64,000 nt of DNA from Modestobacter sp. VKM Ac-2985 (GCF_026967925.1 NZ_JAPVBI010000003.1:933070-997069); one strand, 5' to 3'; counted from the stretch's first letter, positions 1 to 8,710 are shown. The notes: generated by a model from the sequence alone, not told the origin. Translations and numbers: made by a program.

Positions 1-259
1 CGCGGACCGGCTCGGCGCTGTCCTGCCAGGTCACCCAGTGCCACCACGCCTCGGGCAGCGAGTGCCCCCACGGCGCGAGGCCGTGCACCAGCAGGGCCCC
101 GATGATCGACAGGCCGCCGGCCAGGCCGACCGCCTGCCAGCAGACCAGCGCCGCCAGCGGGTCGCGCCGCGGCCAGCGCGCCCGGGCGAGCGCCGCCGGC
201 ACCGGCCAGGCCAGGAGTGCGGCGAGGACGCCGAGGGCCAGTGCGGTGGCCGGGAGCAC
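1..259 (-). CDS. M56-family (BlaR1-like) membrane metallopeptidase, N-terminal part
   Basis: This is the first 86 codons of a gene that leaves the window at its left edge. It starts at a GTG two bases after the stop of the BlaI-type repressor. The translated start (VLPATALALGVLAALLAWPVP) is a hydrophobic segment followed by a basic stretch (ARARWPRRD). A second membrane segment (CWQAVGLAGGLSIIGALL) then follows, as in the multi-pass N-terminus of M56/BlaR1 proteins. In this family the membrane protease senses a signal and inactivates the adjacent BlaI repressor. The HExxH site would lie outside the window and cannot be checked. The assignment rests mainly on the hydrophobic pattern and on the tight blaI-blaR-like gene order. 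Confidence 0.72.
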   Translation of the reverse strand, partial: MLPATALALGVLAALLAWPVPAALARARWPRRDPLAALVCWQAVGLAGGLSIIGALLVHGLAPWGHSLPEAWWHWVTWQDSAEPVR

Positions 260-261
260 GC

Positions 262-639
262 TCAGCGAGCGCCGGCGGCGTCCGAGCCGGCCCCGTCCCC
301 GCCGGCCAGCAGTGCCCGCAGCATCGCGGCATCCTCGGCGTCGACGCTGCCGACGAAGCGGGCGAGCGCCGCCTGCCGGTCCCCCGCCTGGCCGAGCACC
401 TCGTGCATCAGCTCGGCCGCGTGCGCCTCGCGCGTGGCCCGGGGGGTGAAGCGCCGGGGGCGCCGCTCGTCGTGGACGAGGAACCCCTTCTGCTCCAGCC
501 GGCTGAGCACGGTGTGCACGGTGGTCAGCGCGAGCCCGCGGTCGGCGAGCTGCTGCTGGAGCTCGGTCGCGCTCACCGGACCGGGCGCCGCCCAGAGCCG
601 GTCCATGAGTGTGCGCTCCAACTCACCGAGTGAGGCCAT
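262..639 (-). CDS. BlaI/MecI/CopY-family transcriptional repressor
   Basis: This is a 125-residue winged-helix repressor. The start ATG (MASLGELER) has a GGGAGGG ribosome site just upstream, so I prefer it to the in-frame upstream start. The N-terminus has the family pattern LMDRLWAAPGPVSATELQQQL, then LTTVHTVLSRLEQKGFL (recognition helix), then HDERRPRRFTPRATREAHAAE. The C-terminal third is the dimerisation part. BlaI proteins bind dyad operators as dimers and are inactivated by a partner M56 protease, which is the next gene. Two dyads lie directly upstream, in the gap shared with cydA. The repressor therefore probably controls itself and the cytochrome bd operon. That regulatory link is inferred from position. 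Confidence 0.93.
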   Translation of the reverse strand: MASLGELERTLMDRLWAAPGPVSATELQQQLADRGLALTTVHTVLSRLEQKGFLVHDERRPRRFTPRATREAHAAELMHEVLGQAGDRQAALARFVGSVDAEDAAMLRALLAGGDGAGSDAAGAR

Positions 640-699
640 TGGTCCCTCCCCTGTCCGGCGTCTCACACCCGATGGTCACTGCGGGTCGTGGACGAGAAG

Positions 700-716
700 T
701 TCTACGAAGCGTAGAA
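700..716. promoter_or_regulatory. Operator 1, TTCTAC-N5-GTAGAA dyad (putative BlaI site)
   Basis: The site is a perfect 6-bp inverted repeat with a 5-base spacer in the blaI/cydA intergenic gap. Its arms are identical to those of the second site, which starts 22 bp further on. The CTAC/GTAG core resembles BlaI-type dyads. Confidence 0.8.
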
Positions 717-721
717 ATGAG

Positions 722-738
722 TTCTACAACAGGTAGAA
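722..738. promoter_or_regulatory. Operator 2, TTCTAC-N5-GTAGAA dyad (putative BlaI site)
   Basis: This is the second copy with the same arms and spacer length as the site at 700-716. It is offset by 22 bp, about two helical turns, and ends 39 bp before the cydA GTG. Tandem sites on one face of the helix suggest cooperative binding by two repressor dimers. Confidence 0.8.
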
Positions 739-777
739 GACTACGCGCCGATCGCACGAGGCAGGGAGGCAACAGCC

Positions 778-2343
778 GTGGACGTCCTGGACGTAGCGCG
801 CTGGCAGTTCGGGATCACCACCGTCTACCACTTCATGATGGTCCCGCTGACCATCGGGCTCGGCATCCTGCTCGTGGTCATGCACACGATGTGGGTGCGC
901 ACCGGCAACCCCGAGTGGCTGCGGATGACCCGCTTCTGGGGCCGCATCTACCTGATCAACTTCGTCCTCGGCGTGGCCACCGGCCTGGTCCAGGAGTTCC
1001 AGTTCGGGCTGGCGTGGAGCGAGTACAGCCGCTTCGTGGGCGACGTCTTCGGGTCACTGCTCGCGCTGGAGGCGCTGCTCGCCTTCTTCCTCGAGTCGAC
1101 CTTCCTCGGCCTGTGGATCTTCGGCTGGGGCCGGATCCCGAAGAAGGTGCACCTCGCCGCGCTCTGGGCCGCGGTGATCGGCTCGATCGTCAGCGCGTAC
1201 TTCATCATCGCGGCCAACTCCTGGATGCAGCACCCGGTGGGGGTCGTGACCGACGACGCCACCGGCCGGCCGGAGCAGGTCGACTTCCTCGCCGTGCTGA
1301 CCAACAACACCGCGCTCGCCGCGTTCAGCCACGCCATCGTGGGCGCCCTGATGGTCGCCGCCGCCCTGCTCGTGGGCATCGGCCTGTGGCACCTGCGCAA
1401 GCGCCGGCTGGCCGGTCTCTCCCCCGAGGACGTCGACCACGCGGTGTGGCGGCGCTCGGTGCGGATCGGCGGCTGGGCCTCGCTCATCGCCTTCGTGCTG
1501 GTGGCGGTCACCGGTGACTACCAGGCCAAGCTGATGTACCAGCAGCAGCCGCTGAAGATGTCCTCGGCCGAGGCGCTCTGCGAGAGCGAGGCGCCGGCGC
1601 CGTTCTCGGTCTTCGCCTTCGGCAAGCTGGGCAGCAACGAGTGCGACGACGTCCACTCCTGGACCGTGCCGGCGCTGCTCTCCTTCCTGGCCCACGGCGA
1701 CTTCTCCAGCGAGGTGCCCGGGGTCAACGAGCTGCAGGAGGAGTACGCGGCGGCCTACGGGGCGACCTACCCCGACGACCCGTCCTTCGGCGACAAGGCC
1801 GGCGAGCCGATCGACTACGCCCCGCTGCTCGCGGTCACCTACTGGAACTTCCGGCTGATGATCGGCATGGGCATGGTCTCCGCCGGCGTCGGGGCCTACG
1901 CCCTGTGGGCGACCCGCCGGGGCAGGGTGCCGACGTCCCGGATCGGCGTCTACGGCTCCCTGCTCGCGGTCGGTGCGCCGTTCGTCGCCAACGCGTCGGG
2001 CTGGATCTTCACCGAGATGGGCCGCCAGCCCTTCGTGGTGTACCCGAACCCCGACGTGCCGCGCGAGGACCAGGTCTACTTCTTCACCGCCCAGGCGGTC
2101 TCGCCCGGGATCAGCGCGGCCGAGGTCTGGACGTCGCTGATCGCCCTGACCGTGGTCTACGGCGCCCTGGCCGTGGTGGAGCTGTGGCTGATCGTCAACT
2201 TCGTCCGCCGCGGGGTGACCACCAGCGACGGCTCCCCGACCCCCGGACACACCCCCGACGGCGACCCGGACGCCGACGTCACGCCGGGCAGCGCGAGCAC
2301 CCGGCGACCGGACGACGACGACGTCCTGTCCTTCGCGTACTGA
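778..2343 (+). CDS. cydA: Cytochrome bd ubiquinol/menaquinol oxidase subunit I
   Basis: This 521-residue haem subunit is a multi-pass membrane protein that oxidises quinol and reduces O2 to water with high oxygen affinity. His18 (TTVYHF) matches the haem b595 ligand. His185 (AAFSHAIVGA) and Met361 (NFRLMIGMGM) match the haem b558 ligands. The quinol-site Lys and Glu are present as K260 and E265 (QPLKMSSAEA). The GRQPFV and NASGWIFTEMGRQP motifs are also present. The Q-loop region is short. The start is a GTG after GGGAGG. It is the first gene of cydA-cydB-cydDC and lies downstream of the twin dyads at 700-738. Confidence 0.98.
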   Translation: MDVLDVARWQFGITTVYHFMMVPLTIGLGILLVVMHTMWVRTGNPEWLRMTRFWGRIYLINFVLGVATGLVQEFQFGLAWSEYSRFVGDVFGSLLALEALLAFFLESTFLGLWIFGWGRIPKKVHLAALWAAVIGSIVSAYFIIAANSWMQHPVGVVTDDATGRPEQVDFLAVLTNNTALAAFSHAIVGALMVAAALLVGIGLWHLRKRRLAGLSPEDVDHAVWRRSVRIGGWASLIAFVLVAVTGDYQAKLMYQQQPLKMSSAEALCESEAPAPFSVFAFGKLGSNECDDVHSWTVPALLSFLAHGDFSSEVPGVNELQEEYAAAYGATYPDDPSFGDKAGEPIDYAPLLAVTYWNFRLMIGMGMVSAGVGAYALWATRRGRVPTSRIGVYGSLLAVGAPFVANASGWIFTEMGRQPFVVYPNPDVPREDQVYFFTAQAVSPGISAAEVWTSLIALTVVYGALAVVELWLIVNFVRRGVTTSDGSPTPGHTPDGDPDADVTPGSASTRRPDDDDVLSFAY

Positions 2344-2373
2344 CCGGCCCCGAGACCCGAGAGAGACCCTGAC

Positions 2374-3399
2374 ATGGACCTGCAGACCGTCTGGTTCGTC
2401 GCCGTCGCCGTGCTCTGGACCGGCTTCCTGCTGCTGGAGGGCTTCGACTTCGGCGTCGCCGCCCTGCTGCCGGTGATCGGCCGCAAGCCCGCCGACCGGC
2501 ACCTGATGCTCCGGTCGATCGGCCCGCTCTGGGACGGCAACGAGGTGTGGCTGATCACCGCGGTCGGCGCGGTCTTCGCCGCCTTCCCCGGCTGGTACGC
2601 CACCTGGCTGCCCGCGCTGTACCTGCCGTTCGTGCTGGTGCTCTTCGGCCTGATCATCCGGGCCGTCGCCTTCGAGTGGCGGCACTCGCACCACACCGCG
2701 CAGTGGGACAGCACCTGGACCAACGTGATCACCACCGGCTCGCTGATCGCCGCCCTCGGCATCGGCGCGGCGCTGGGCGGCACCACGCTGGGCCTGCCGG
2801 TCGACGGCGACGGGGTGCGGGTCGGCGGTGCCTTCGCCGGGGTGACCTGGTCGGCGCTGCTGGGCGGGATCGCCGTCCTCGGCTACTCGATGGTGCACGG
2901 CGCCGTCTTCCTGGCGTTGAAGACGGAAGGCCCGGTGCGGCTGGCCGCCCGCGCCTTCGCCCGGCGCTGGTCGCCGGTCGCCGCGCTGCCGCTGCTGGCG
3001 TGGGCCGGGCTGGTGCACCTGCGCGAGGGGACGACCGTGACCGCGCTGCTGTGGCTGGTCGCCGCGCTCGCCGTGCTGGTCACGTGGGTGAGCACCCGAC
3101 TGGACCGCGAGGGGCCGGCGTTCACCGCCTGGGCGGTGGTCATGCTCGCCTCGGCGGCGACCATCTTCGGCGCCGTCCACCCGGTGGTCGTGGTCTCCTC
3201 GATCGACCCGGCCTTCGACGTCACCCTGGCCGAGGCGTCGGTGAGCGACTACACGCTGACCGTGATGACCTGGGTCGCCGGCTTCGGGCTGCCCGTGGTG
3301 CTCGGCTACCAGGCCTGGACCTACTGGGTGTTCCGCAAGCGGCTGACCGCCGACCCGGAGACCCCGCACACCGCCGCCGGCGAGCCGGTGAACGCGTGA
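2374..3399 (+). CDS. cydB: Cytochrome bd oxidase subunit II
   Basis: This 341-residue membrane subunit pairs with CydA. It starts at ATG 30 bases after the cydA stop and opens with the family signature WFVAVAVLWTGFLLLEGFDFGVAALLP, where the GFDFG motif is diagnostic. It continues with LWDGNEVWLI and AFPGWYATWLPALYLPF. The spacing and shared direction make it part of the cyd operon. Its TGA overlaps the GTG of cydDC by four bases, so translation of the two is probably coupled. Confidence 0.98.
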   Translation: MDLQTVWFVAVAVLWTGFLLLEGFDFGVAALLPVIGRKPADRHLMLRSIGPLWDGNEVWLITAVGAVFAAFPGWYATWLPALYLPFVLVLFGLIIRAVAFEWRHSHHTAQWDSTWTNVITTGSLIAALGIGAALGGTTLGLPVDGDGVRVGGAFAGVTWSALLGGIAVLGYSMVHGAVFLALKTEGPVRLAARAFARRWSPVAALPLLAWAGLVHLREGTTVTALLWLVAALAVLVTWVSTRLDREGPAFTAWAVVMLASAATIFGAVHPVVVVSSIDPAFDVTLAEASVSDYTLTVMTWVAGFGLPVVLGYQAWTYWVFRKRLTADPETPHTAAGEPVNA

Positions 3400-6300
3400 C
3401 CGAGAACCCTTCCGGGGCAGAAATGGCCATTTCTGCCCCGGTGCGGGGGCGGGGGCCGCTGGGGGCGCTCGCGGGGGTGCCGGGGCTGACCGGGGCGCTG
3501 GTGCGGGCCGGGATCGCCGCGCTCGGGCAGACCCTGGGCGTCGTCCTGCTCGCCGCCGGGCTCGCCCGCGCCGTGGCGGACGTCGCCGACGGCGTCACGC
3601 CGGGGACGTCGTTGCTCGTGGCGCTGCTCGGCGTCGGGATCCGCGCGGCCGCCGGCGGGCTGGGCAGCGCACTCGCCACCCGGGACGCCCGGCGAGCCGA
3701 GGACACGCTGCGCCGCCGGCTGCTGGACCGGTTGCTGGCCGGAGAGGGCGAGGCGGTCACCGCCGCCGGCGGCAGCGGGCCGGCCGCGGTGCTGGCCACG
3801 ACCCGGCTGCACGACCTCGGTCCGGCGCTGGCCACCTACCTGCCGGCGCTCGCCCAGACGGTCGTCGTCCCGCCGGTGCTGCTGGTGGTGCTGGGGCTGA
3901 CCGACTGGCTCTCCGCGCTCCTGGTGGCGCTCACCCTGCCGCTGGTGCCGCTGTTCATGGCGCTGGTCGGGCTGCACACCCGGGATCGGACCGTCGATGC
4001 CGCCCGGGCGCTGGACCGGATCGCCGGGCACGTCGCCGAGCTGGTCCGCGGCCTGCCGGTGCTGGTCGGGCTGGGCCGGGCAGCCGACCAGCTGTCCGCA
4101 CTGGCCGACCTCGGGGAGACCCACCGCCGGCGCACCCTGGCCACCCTGCGGATCGCCTTCCTCTCCTCGCTGGTGCTCGAGGTGCTCGCCACCCTGTCCG
4201 TGGCGCTGGTCGCGGTGACCGTCGGCGTGCGGCTGGTCAACGGGGACATGGGCCTGGACGTCGGCCTGCTCGCCCTGCTGCTCGCCCCTGAGGCGTTCGC
4301 GCCGCTGCGGGCGCTGGGCTCGGCCCACCACGCGTCCGAGGACGCCGCCGAGGCCGCCGCTGCCGCACGTGCGGTGCTCGCCGCCCCCGCCCCCCGGCCG
4401 GTGCTGAGCGCGACCCCGGCCGGCCAGTTGCGCGGGGTCACCGTCGACGGGCTCACCGTCGCGTTCGCCGGCCGCGGACGACCCGCCGTCGACGGCGCCT
4501 CCTTCGAGGTGGCACCGGGGGAACTGGTGGCCCTGCGCGGGCCGAGCGGATCGGGCAAGTCCACCGTGCTCGCCGTCCTGGCCGGGCAGCTCCTCGACGG
4601 GGCGACCGCTCAGGTCGACGGGGTGGTGCTGCGGCCAGAGGACGTCGCCGTCGTCCCACAGTTCCCGCACACCGTCGCCGACACCGTGCTCGACGAGCTG
4701 CGCCGGCACGCCGGTGACGCGCCGGTCGAGTCGGCCACCGACCTCGCCGACACCGCACTGGCCTGGCTGGACGCCGGGCACCTGCGCGAGCGCGCCTGCC
4801 GCACGCTCTCCCCCGGCGAGCTGCAGCGGGTCGCGCTGGCCCGGGCACTGGTCCGGGTGCAGCGGGGAGCGCGGGTGCTGCTGCTCGACGAGCCGACGGC
4901 GTCACTGGACGCGGCGAGCACCGCCCGGGTCGCCGAGCTGCTGGTGCGGCTGCGCGGCTCGCTGTGCACGGTGCTGGTCACCCACTCCCCGGCGCTGGCC
5001 GCGCTCGCCGACCACACCGTCGACCTCGCCGGCACCGACGCACTGCCGCCGCTCACCAGCACCCCGGCGCCCGAGCGCACCGGCACCCTCAGCGACGCCG
5101 GTCCCGCGCTCCCCCCGATCACCGAGCCCGGGGCTGTCCGCGACCCGGACGCCGGGCCGGCGGGCTGGAGCTGGCCACGACGGGCGGTGGTGAAGGCGGT
5201 CGCCGCGGGAGCCGCCTCCGGTGCGTCGGCGGTGGCGCTGACCGCGGTCTCGGGCTGGCTGATCGTCCGGGCCGCCGAGCAGCCGCCGATCCTCACCCTG
5301 CTGGTGGCCACCGCCGGCGTCCGCGGCTTCGGGCTGGCCCGTGCGGTGTTCCGCTGGCTGGAGCGGCTGGCCGGCCACGATGCCGCCTTCCGGCTGGCGT
5401 CGCGCACCCGGCTGCGGGTGTGGCGCGCCCTGGTCGCGCAGGGCCCGGCCGCCGACCGCACCCCCGGCCGCGCCCTGGCCCGGGTCGTCGGGGACGTCGG
5501 CCTGCTGCAGGACCTCTCCGTGCGGGTGGTCACCCCGCCGCTGGTCTCCGCGGTCGTGCTGGTCGGGACGACGGCGGTGCTGGCGCTGCTCGACCCGCAG
5601 GCCGGCGCGCTGGTGGCCGGGCTCGTCGGGATCGCGGTGCTGGGGGTGCTCGGCGTGCACCGCTGGGCCGACCGGCGCGGCGCCCGGCACGCCGCCGAGC
5701 TGCGCACGGTCACCCTCCGGGAGACCAGCGCGACGCTCGAGGCCGCCGGCGACCTGCGCGCGCACGGGCTCACCGGCGCTGCGGTGGACCGGCTCGACGC
5801 GCTGGGCCGCCGGCAGGGCCGCGCGGCCCAGGCCGGCGCCACGGCCACCGCGCTGGGCGACGCACTCGCGGTGCTGGCCACCGGCGCCGCCGCCGTCGGC
5901 GCGCTGGCCGTCGCTGCGGTGAGCGTCCGCGCCGGGGAGCTCTCCGCACCCACCGCGGCGATCCTGGCACTGGCGCCGCTGGCGCTGCTCGAACCGTTGA
6001 CCGCGCTGGGCGCCGCGCAGCGCCACCGACTGGCCTGGCACGACGCGCGGGCCCGGATCGACGCCGTGCTCGCCGAGCCGGTGGCCGCCGACCCCGCACC
6101 GGCCGACCGGATGAGCCCGCCGCGACCGGTGCGCGAGCTGGCGCTGGAGCACCTGACCGCCGGCTGGCCCGGACGTCCGGGGGTGCTGCGCGACCTGGAC
6201 GTCGTCGCGACCGCCGGGTCCGGTTGGCTCGTCGTCACCGGCCCGTCGGGCTCGGGCAAGTCGACGCTGCTGTCGGTCCTGATGGCCTCGCTGCGTCCAG

Positions 6301-6839
6301 CGGCCGGCGAGTACGTCCTCGGCGACGGGCGCCGCCCGGTGCCCGCCGACCGGCTGACCCGGGCCGACGTGCAGGCCGCCATCGCCTGGTGCCCGCAGGA
6401 CGCGCACGTCTTCGACGCGACGCTGCGGGCCAACCTCGCGCTGGCCCGCCCCCGCGGTGAGCTCACCGGCGAGGACGGCGAGGCCGCGATGCACCAAGCC
6501 CTCACCGACGCCGGGCTCGGCGCGCTGCTGGCCGGCCTCCCGACCGGGCTGGACACCCCGGTGGGCGCCGGCGGCACCTCGCTGTCCGGTGGCGAGCGGC
6601 GGCGGTTGGCGGTGGCCCGGGCGCTGCTGGCCGACCGCGACGTCGTGCTGCTGGACGAACCGACCGCCCACCTGGACCCGCCGACGGCCGCCGCCCTGAT
6701 GGCCGACCTGCGCCGGGCCCTGGCCGGCCGGCTCGTCGTCTGCGTGACCCATGACCCGGCGCTGACCGGGGAGCGCGACACCCTCCTGCACCTGGACGGG
6801 GCCCTCCCCGGGCAGGTCCCGGCACCGGCGCGCCGCTGA
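3396..6839 (+). CDS. cydDC: Fused CydD-CydC heterodimeric-type ABC exporter (cytochrome bd assembly)
   Basis: This 1,147-residue single chain joins two ABC exporter halves, as is usual in actinobacteria. CydDC exports thiols/haem-related compounds needed for bd oxidase assembly. The first half has membrane segments up to about residue 330, Walker A GPSGSGKST near 383, the signature LSPGELQ near 470 and Walker B LLLDEPTASLD near 495. The second half has its own membrane domain, Walker A GPSGSGKST near 948, LSGGERRR near 1062 and LLDEPTAHLD near 1083. I chose the GTG that overlaps the cydB stop (GTGA). An in-frame ATG nine codons later lies inside the perfect palindrome at 3412-3441 and is an alternative start. 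The palindrome encodes GAEMAISAPV here, before any recognisable family sequence. Confidence 0.96.
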   Translation: MTENPSGAEMAISAPVRGRGPLGALAGVPGLTGALVRAGIAALGQTLGVVLLAAGLARAVADVADGVTPGTSLLVALLGVGIRAAAGGLGSALATRDARRAEDTLRRRLLDRLLAGEGEAVTAAGGSGPAAVLATTRLHDLGPALATYLPALAQTVVVPPVLLVVLGLTDWLSALLVALTLPLVPLFMALVGLHTRDRTVDAARALDRIAGHVAELVRGLPVLVGLGRAADQLSALADLGETHRRRTLATLRIAFLSSLVLEVLATLSVALVAVTVGVRLVNGDMGLDVGLLALLLAPEAFAPLRALGSAHHASEDAAEAAAAARAVLAAPAPRPVLSATPAGQLRGVTVDGLTVAFAGRGRPAVDGASFEVAPGELVALRGPSGSGKSTVLAVLAGQLLDGATAQVDGVVLRPEDVAVVPQFPHTVADTVLDELRRHAGDAPVESATDLADTALAWLDAGHLRERACRTLSPGELQRVALARALVRVQRGARVLLLDEPTASLDAASTARVAELLVRLRGSLCTVLVTHSPALAALADHTVDLAGTDALPPLTSTPAPERTGTLSDAGPALPPITEPGAVRDPDAGPAGWSWPRRAVVKAVAAGAASGASAVALTAVSGWLIVRAAEQPPILTLLVATAGVRGFGLARAVFRWLERLAGHDAAFRLASRTRLRVWRALVAQGPAADRTPGRALARVVGDVGLLQDLSVRVVTPPLVSAVVLVGTTAVLALLDPQAGALVAGLVGIAVLGVLGVHRWADRRGARHAAELRTVTLRETSATLEAAGDLRAHGLTGAAVDRLDALGRRQGRAAQAGATATALGDALAVLATGAAAVGALAVAAVSVRAGELSAPTAAILALAPLALLEPLTALGAAQRHRLAWHDARARIDAVLAEPVAADPAPADRMSPPRPVRELALEHLTAGWPGRPGVLRDLDVVATAGSGWLVVTGPSGSGKSTLLSVLMASLRPAAGEYVLGDGRRPVPADRLTRADVQAAIAWCPQDAHVFDATLRANLALARPRGELTGEDGEAAMHQALTDAGLGALLAGLPTGLDTPVGAGGTSLSGGERRRLAVARALLADRDVVLLDEPTAHLDPPTAAALMADLRRALAGRLVVCVTHDPALTGERDTLLHLDGALPGQVPAPARR
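3412..3441. repeat. Perfect 30-bp palindrome, copy 1
   Basis: The sequence CCGGGGCAGAAATGG is followed immediately by its exact reverse complement. It lies 16 bases after the first base of the cydDC GTG and is read in frame. The same element, 28 bp and perfect, recurs at 9842-9869 inside eutC. The centre (ATGGCCAT) carries an ATG on both strands. It looks like a small palindromic repeat element. Confidence 0.95.
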
Positions 6840-6877
6840 CCGGTTTGCCGCCGCCGCGGCCGCGGCACGTCTGGGGC

Positions 6878-7618
6878 ATGACCCTGGCCCAGCGGTTCGC
6901 CGCCGCGGTCGCCGCAGAGGTGGCCGCGGCGGCGGACGACGACGGTCACCTGCTCCCCGATCAGCTGGCCCGGGCCACCGTCCGGGTGCTGGCGGTGGAC
7001 GGCGCCGGCCTCAGCGTGCTGACCGGCACCCACGGTCGCTGCCCGCTGGGCGCCAGCTCACCGGAGGCCGCCCGCGCCGAGCGGCTGCAGTTCACGGTGG
7101 GCACCGGCCCGTGCCTGCTCGCCCACGCCTCCGGCCAGCCGGTGTTCGCCGCCGAGGACGACCTGCACCGGCGGTGGCCCACCTTCGCCGACCTGCTGGT
7201 GGCCACCACGCCGTACCGCGGCGTCGTCTCCCTGCCCGTCCCCGGCGCGCTGGCCGGCGCGGGTGCGCTGGACCTCTTCCTCGTCGACCCTGACGACGTC
7301 GTGCGCCTGGACGTGTTCGACGCCCTCGGCATCGGTCACCTGGTGTCCGGCGCGCTCAGCGACGCCGTGGTGTGGTCGCCGCGGGCGGAGGGCGATGGCC
7401 CGGGCTGGTTGCACAGCCCGGCCGCGGTGCGCCGGGCCGCGGTCTGGCGGGCGGTCGGGGCGCTCAGCGTCTCGCTGGACGCCGACGCCGACGCCGCGCT
7501 GGCCGTGCTGCGGGCGCACGCCTGGGTGACCGGCCGCTCGGTCGACTCCGTCGCGGCGGACCTGGTGAGCGGCCGGCTGGTGACCGCCGACGTCCTCGGG
7601 CGGCCCGGCGGACCCTGA
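6878..7618 (+). CDS. GAF-ANTAR domain regulator
   Basis: This 246-residue soluble protein starts at ATG (MTLAQRF) 39 bases after cydDC. Residues about 20-160 read as a GAF sensory domain (LARATVRVLAVDGAGLSVL, then FTVGTGPCLLAHASGQPV, then GVVSLPVPG). The last 55 residues (AVWRAVGALSVSLDADADAALAVLRAHA, then GRSVDSVAADLVSGRL) fit an ANTAR RNA-binding domain. GAF-ANTAR proteins are actinobacterial antiterminators that bind paired hexaloop hairpins in nascent RNA. The ligand and target are unknown. I did not find a convincing two-hairpin ANTAR target nearby. Shared direction with the cyd operon may mean co-transcription. Confidence 0.8.
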   Translation: MTLAQRFAAAVAAEVAAAADDDGHLLPDQLARATVRVLAVDGAGLSVLTGTHGRCPLGASSPEAARAERLQFTVGTGPCLLAHASGQPVFAAEDDLHRRWPTFADLLVATTPYRGVVSLPVPGALAGAGALDLFLVDPDDVVRLDVFDALGIGHLVSGALSDAVVWSPRAEGDGPGWLHSPAAVRRAAVWRAVGALSVSLDADADAALAVLRAHAWVTGRSVDSVAADLVSGRLVTADVLGRPGGP

Positions 7619-7648
7619 CCGGGCGCACCGATGAGGCACGCTGGGCAC

Positions 7649-8023
7649 ATGGCGCAGCCGACGGTCGAGGAGTTCCTCGCCACCCTGGACCACCCACGCG
7701 CCGACGACGTCCGCCGGCTGCGTGCGGCGATCATGGACTCGGACGCCGAGCTCACCGAGCACGTGAAGTGGCGGGCGCCGAGCTTCTGCGCCCGGGGCGT
7801 CGACCGGGTGACCTTCCGGCTGTTCCCCGCCGACCACCTGCAGCTGGTCTTCCACCGCGGCGCGAAGCCCGAGGAGACCGCGGGCTTCGCGTTCGGTGAC
7901 GACACCGGGCTGCTGCGCTGGGCCGACACCGACCGCGCCGTGCTGACGCTGGGCGACTCCGCCGACGTCGCCGCCAAGCAGAGGGCGATCGTGGCGCTCG
8001 TGGAGCGCTGGGTGAGGGGCTGA
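7649..8023 (+). CDS. DUF1801 (YdhG-like) protein
   Basis: This 124-residue protein has the DUF1801 pattern PTVEEFLATLDHPRADDVRRLRAAI, then ELTEHVKWRAPSF and FRLFPADHLQLVFHRG. The fold is small and soluble, and the biochemical role of the family is unknown. I placed the start at the ATG of MAQPTVEEF, because the upstream in-frame ATG adds only six non-conserved residues. It ends 7 bases before the convergent papain-fold gene. Confidence 0.85.
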   Translation: MAQPTVEEFLATLDHPRADDVRRLRAAIMDSDAELTEHVKWRAPSFCARGVDRVTFRLFPADHLQLVFHRGAKPEETAGFAFGDDTGLLRWADTDRAVLTLGDSADVAAKQRAIVALVERWVRG

Positions 8024-8030
8024 GCCGACC

Positions 8031-8705
8031 TCAGTCGCAGGGCGGCCCCTCCGGCACGTCGACCTGGATCTCCGGGCCCAGCTCGGCGTCGACCAGCGGC
8101 AGGTCGTCGCCGGACCAGAAGCTGCCCGGGTCGTAGGCGTTGAGCGGCCGGTTCTTCGGCAGCAGGCCCATCGCCGTGTAGGTGGTGGCGACCAGCTCGG
8201 CGCAGAAGACCGTGTCGTTCGTCTGGTGCCGGCGCAGCTTGCCGTTGACCCAGCCGTGCGCCAGGTGCCGGGTGGTGGGGAACGGCTTGCCGTCGAGCCG
8301 GGCGATGGTGCGCAGCACGGCGTCCTCCATCTCCCGCGTCACCCCGCCGTCGTCGGACGGGCCGACCAGCTGGCGCAGCCACGCCTGCTGGCCGTACCGC
8401 TTCTTCCAGACGCAGACCGCGTCCGAGAGGTCGTGCAGCTGGACCCCGCGCTGATGCCGGCCCGACCACACGTCGGCCAGGGAGTGACCCAGCTCGGCGT
8501 GCCAGAGCAGCGGGGGGAGGTCCTCGATGACGACGGCCATGCCGACGTGGTTGACCGGGGCGTTGGTGGCCGCCCGGATGGCCCGGTCGGCCAGCGAACG
8601 GCCCCGGAAGACCCAGACGTCGCCGGTCCGGGTGAGCTCGACGGCGTCGTGCAACGGCAGGACGCGGGCGGACGAGGTGCGGGACACAGCGCGGGAGTGA
8701 GCCAC
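8031..8705 (-). CDS. YiiX-like permuted papain-fold (NlpC/P60 superfamily) hydrolase
   Basis: This is a protein of about 224 residues with the circularly permuted NlpC/P60 layout. GDVWVFRGRSLADRAI comes first. The catalytic His motif NHVGMAVVI follows near residue 60, and the catalytic Cys motif FCAELVATTY lies towards the C-terminus. Members act on amide or ester bonds in peptidoglycan or lipids, and the substrate here is unknown. The start is uncertain. A GTG at 8705 sits seven bases after a TACGGT -10 element on this strand (8717-8712), which suits leaderless initiation. An ATG at 8726 would overlap the divergent gene's own ATG. I see no signal peptide. Confidence 0.78.
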   Translation of the reverse strand: MAHSRAVSRTSSARVLPLHDAVELTRTGDVWVFRGRSLADRAIRAATNAPVNHVGMAVVIEDLPPLLWHAELGHSLADVWSGRHQRGVQLHDLSDAVCVWKKRYGQQAWLRQLVGPSDDGGVTREMEDAVLRTIARLDGKPFPTTRHLAHGWVNGKLRRHQTNDTVFCAELVATTYTAMGLLPKNRPLNAYDPGSFWSGDDLPLVDAELGPEIQVDVPEGPPCD

Positions 8706-8710
8706 ACCAC

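Noticed and set aside
1054-3369. A 771-residue reverse-strand ORF opposite cydA and cydB
   Set aside because: It is a shadow of the cyd genes: rich in Gly/Arg/Pro/His with no family pattern, and antisense to complete well-conserved genes.
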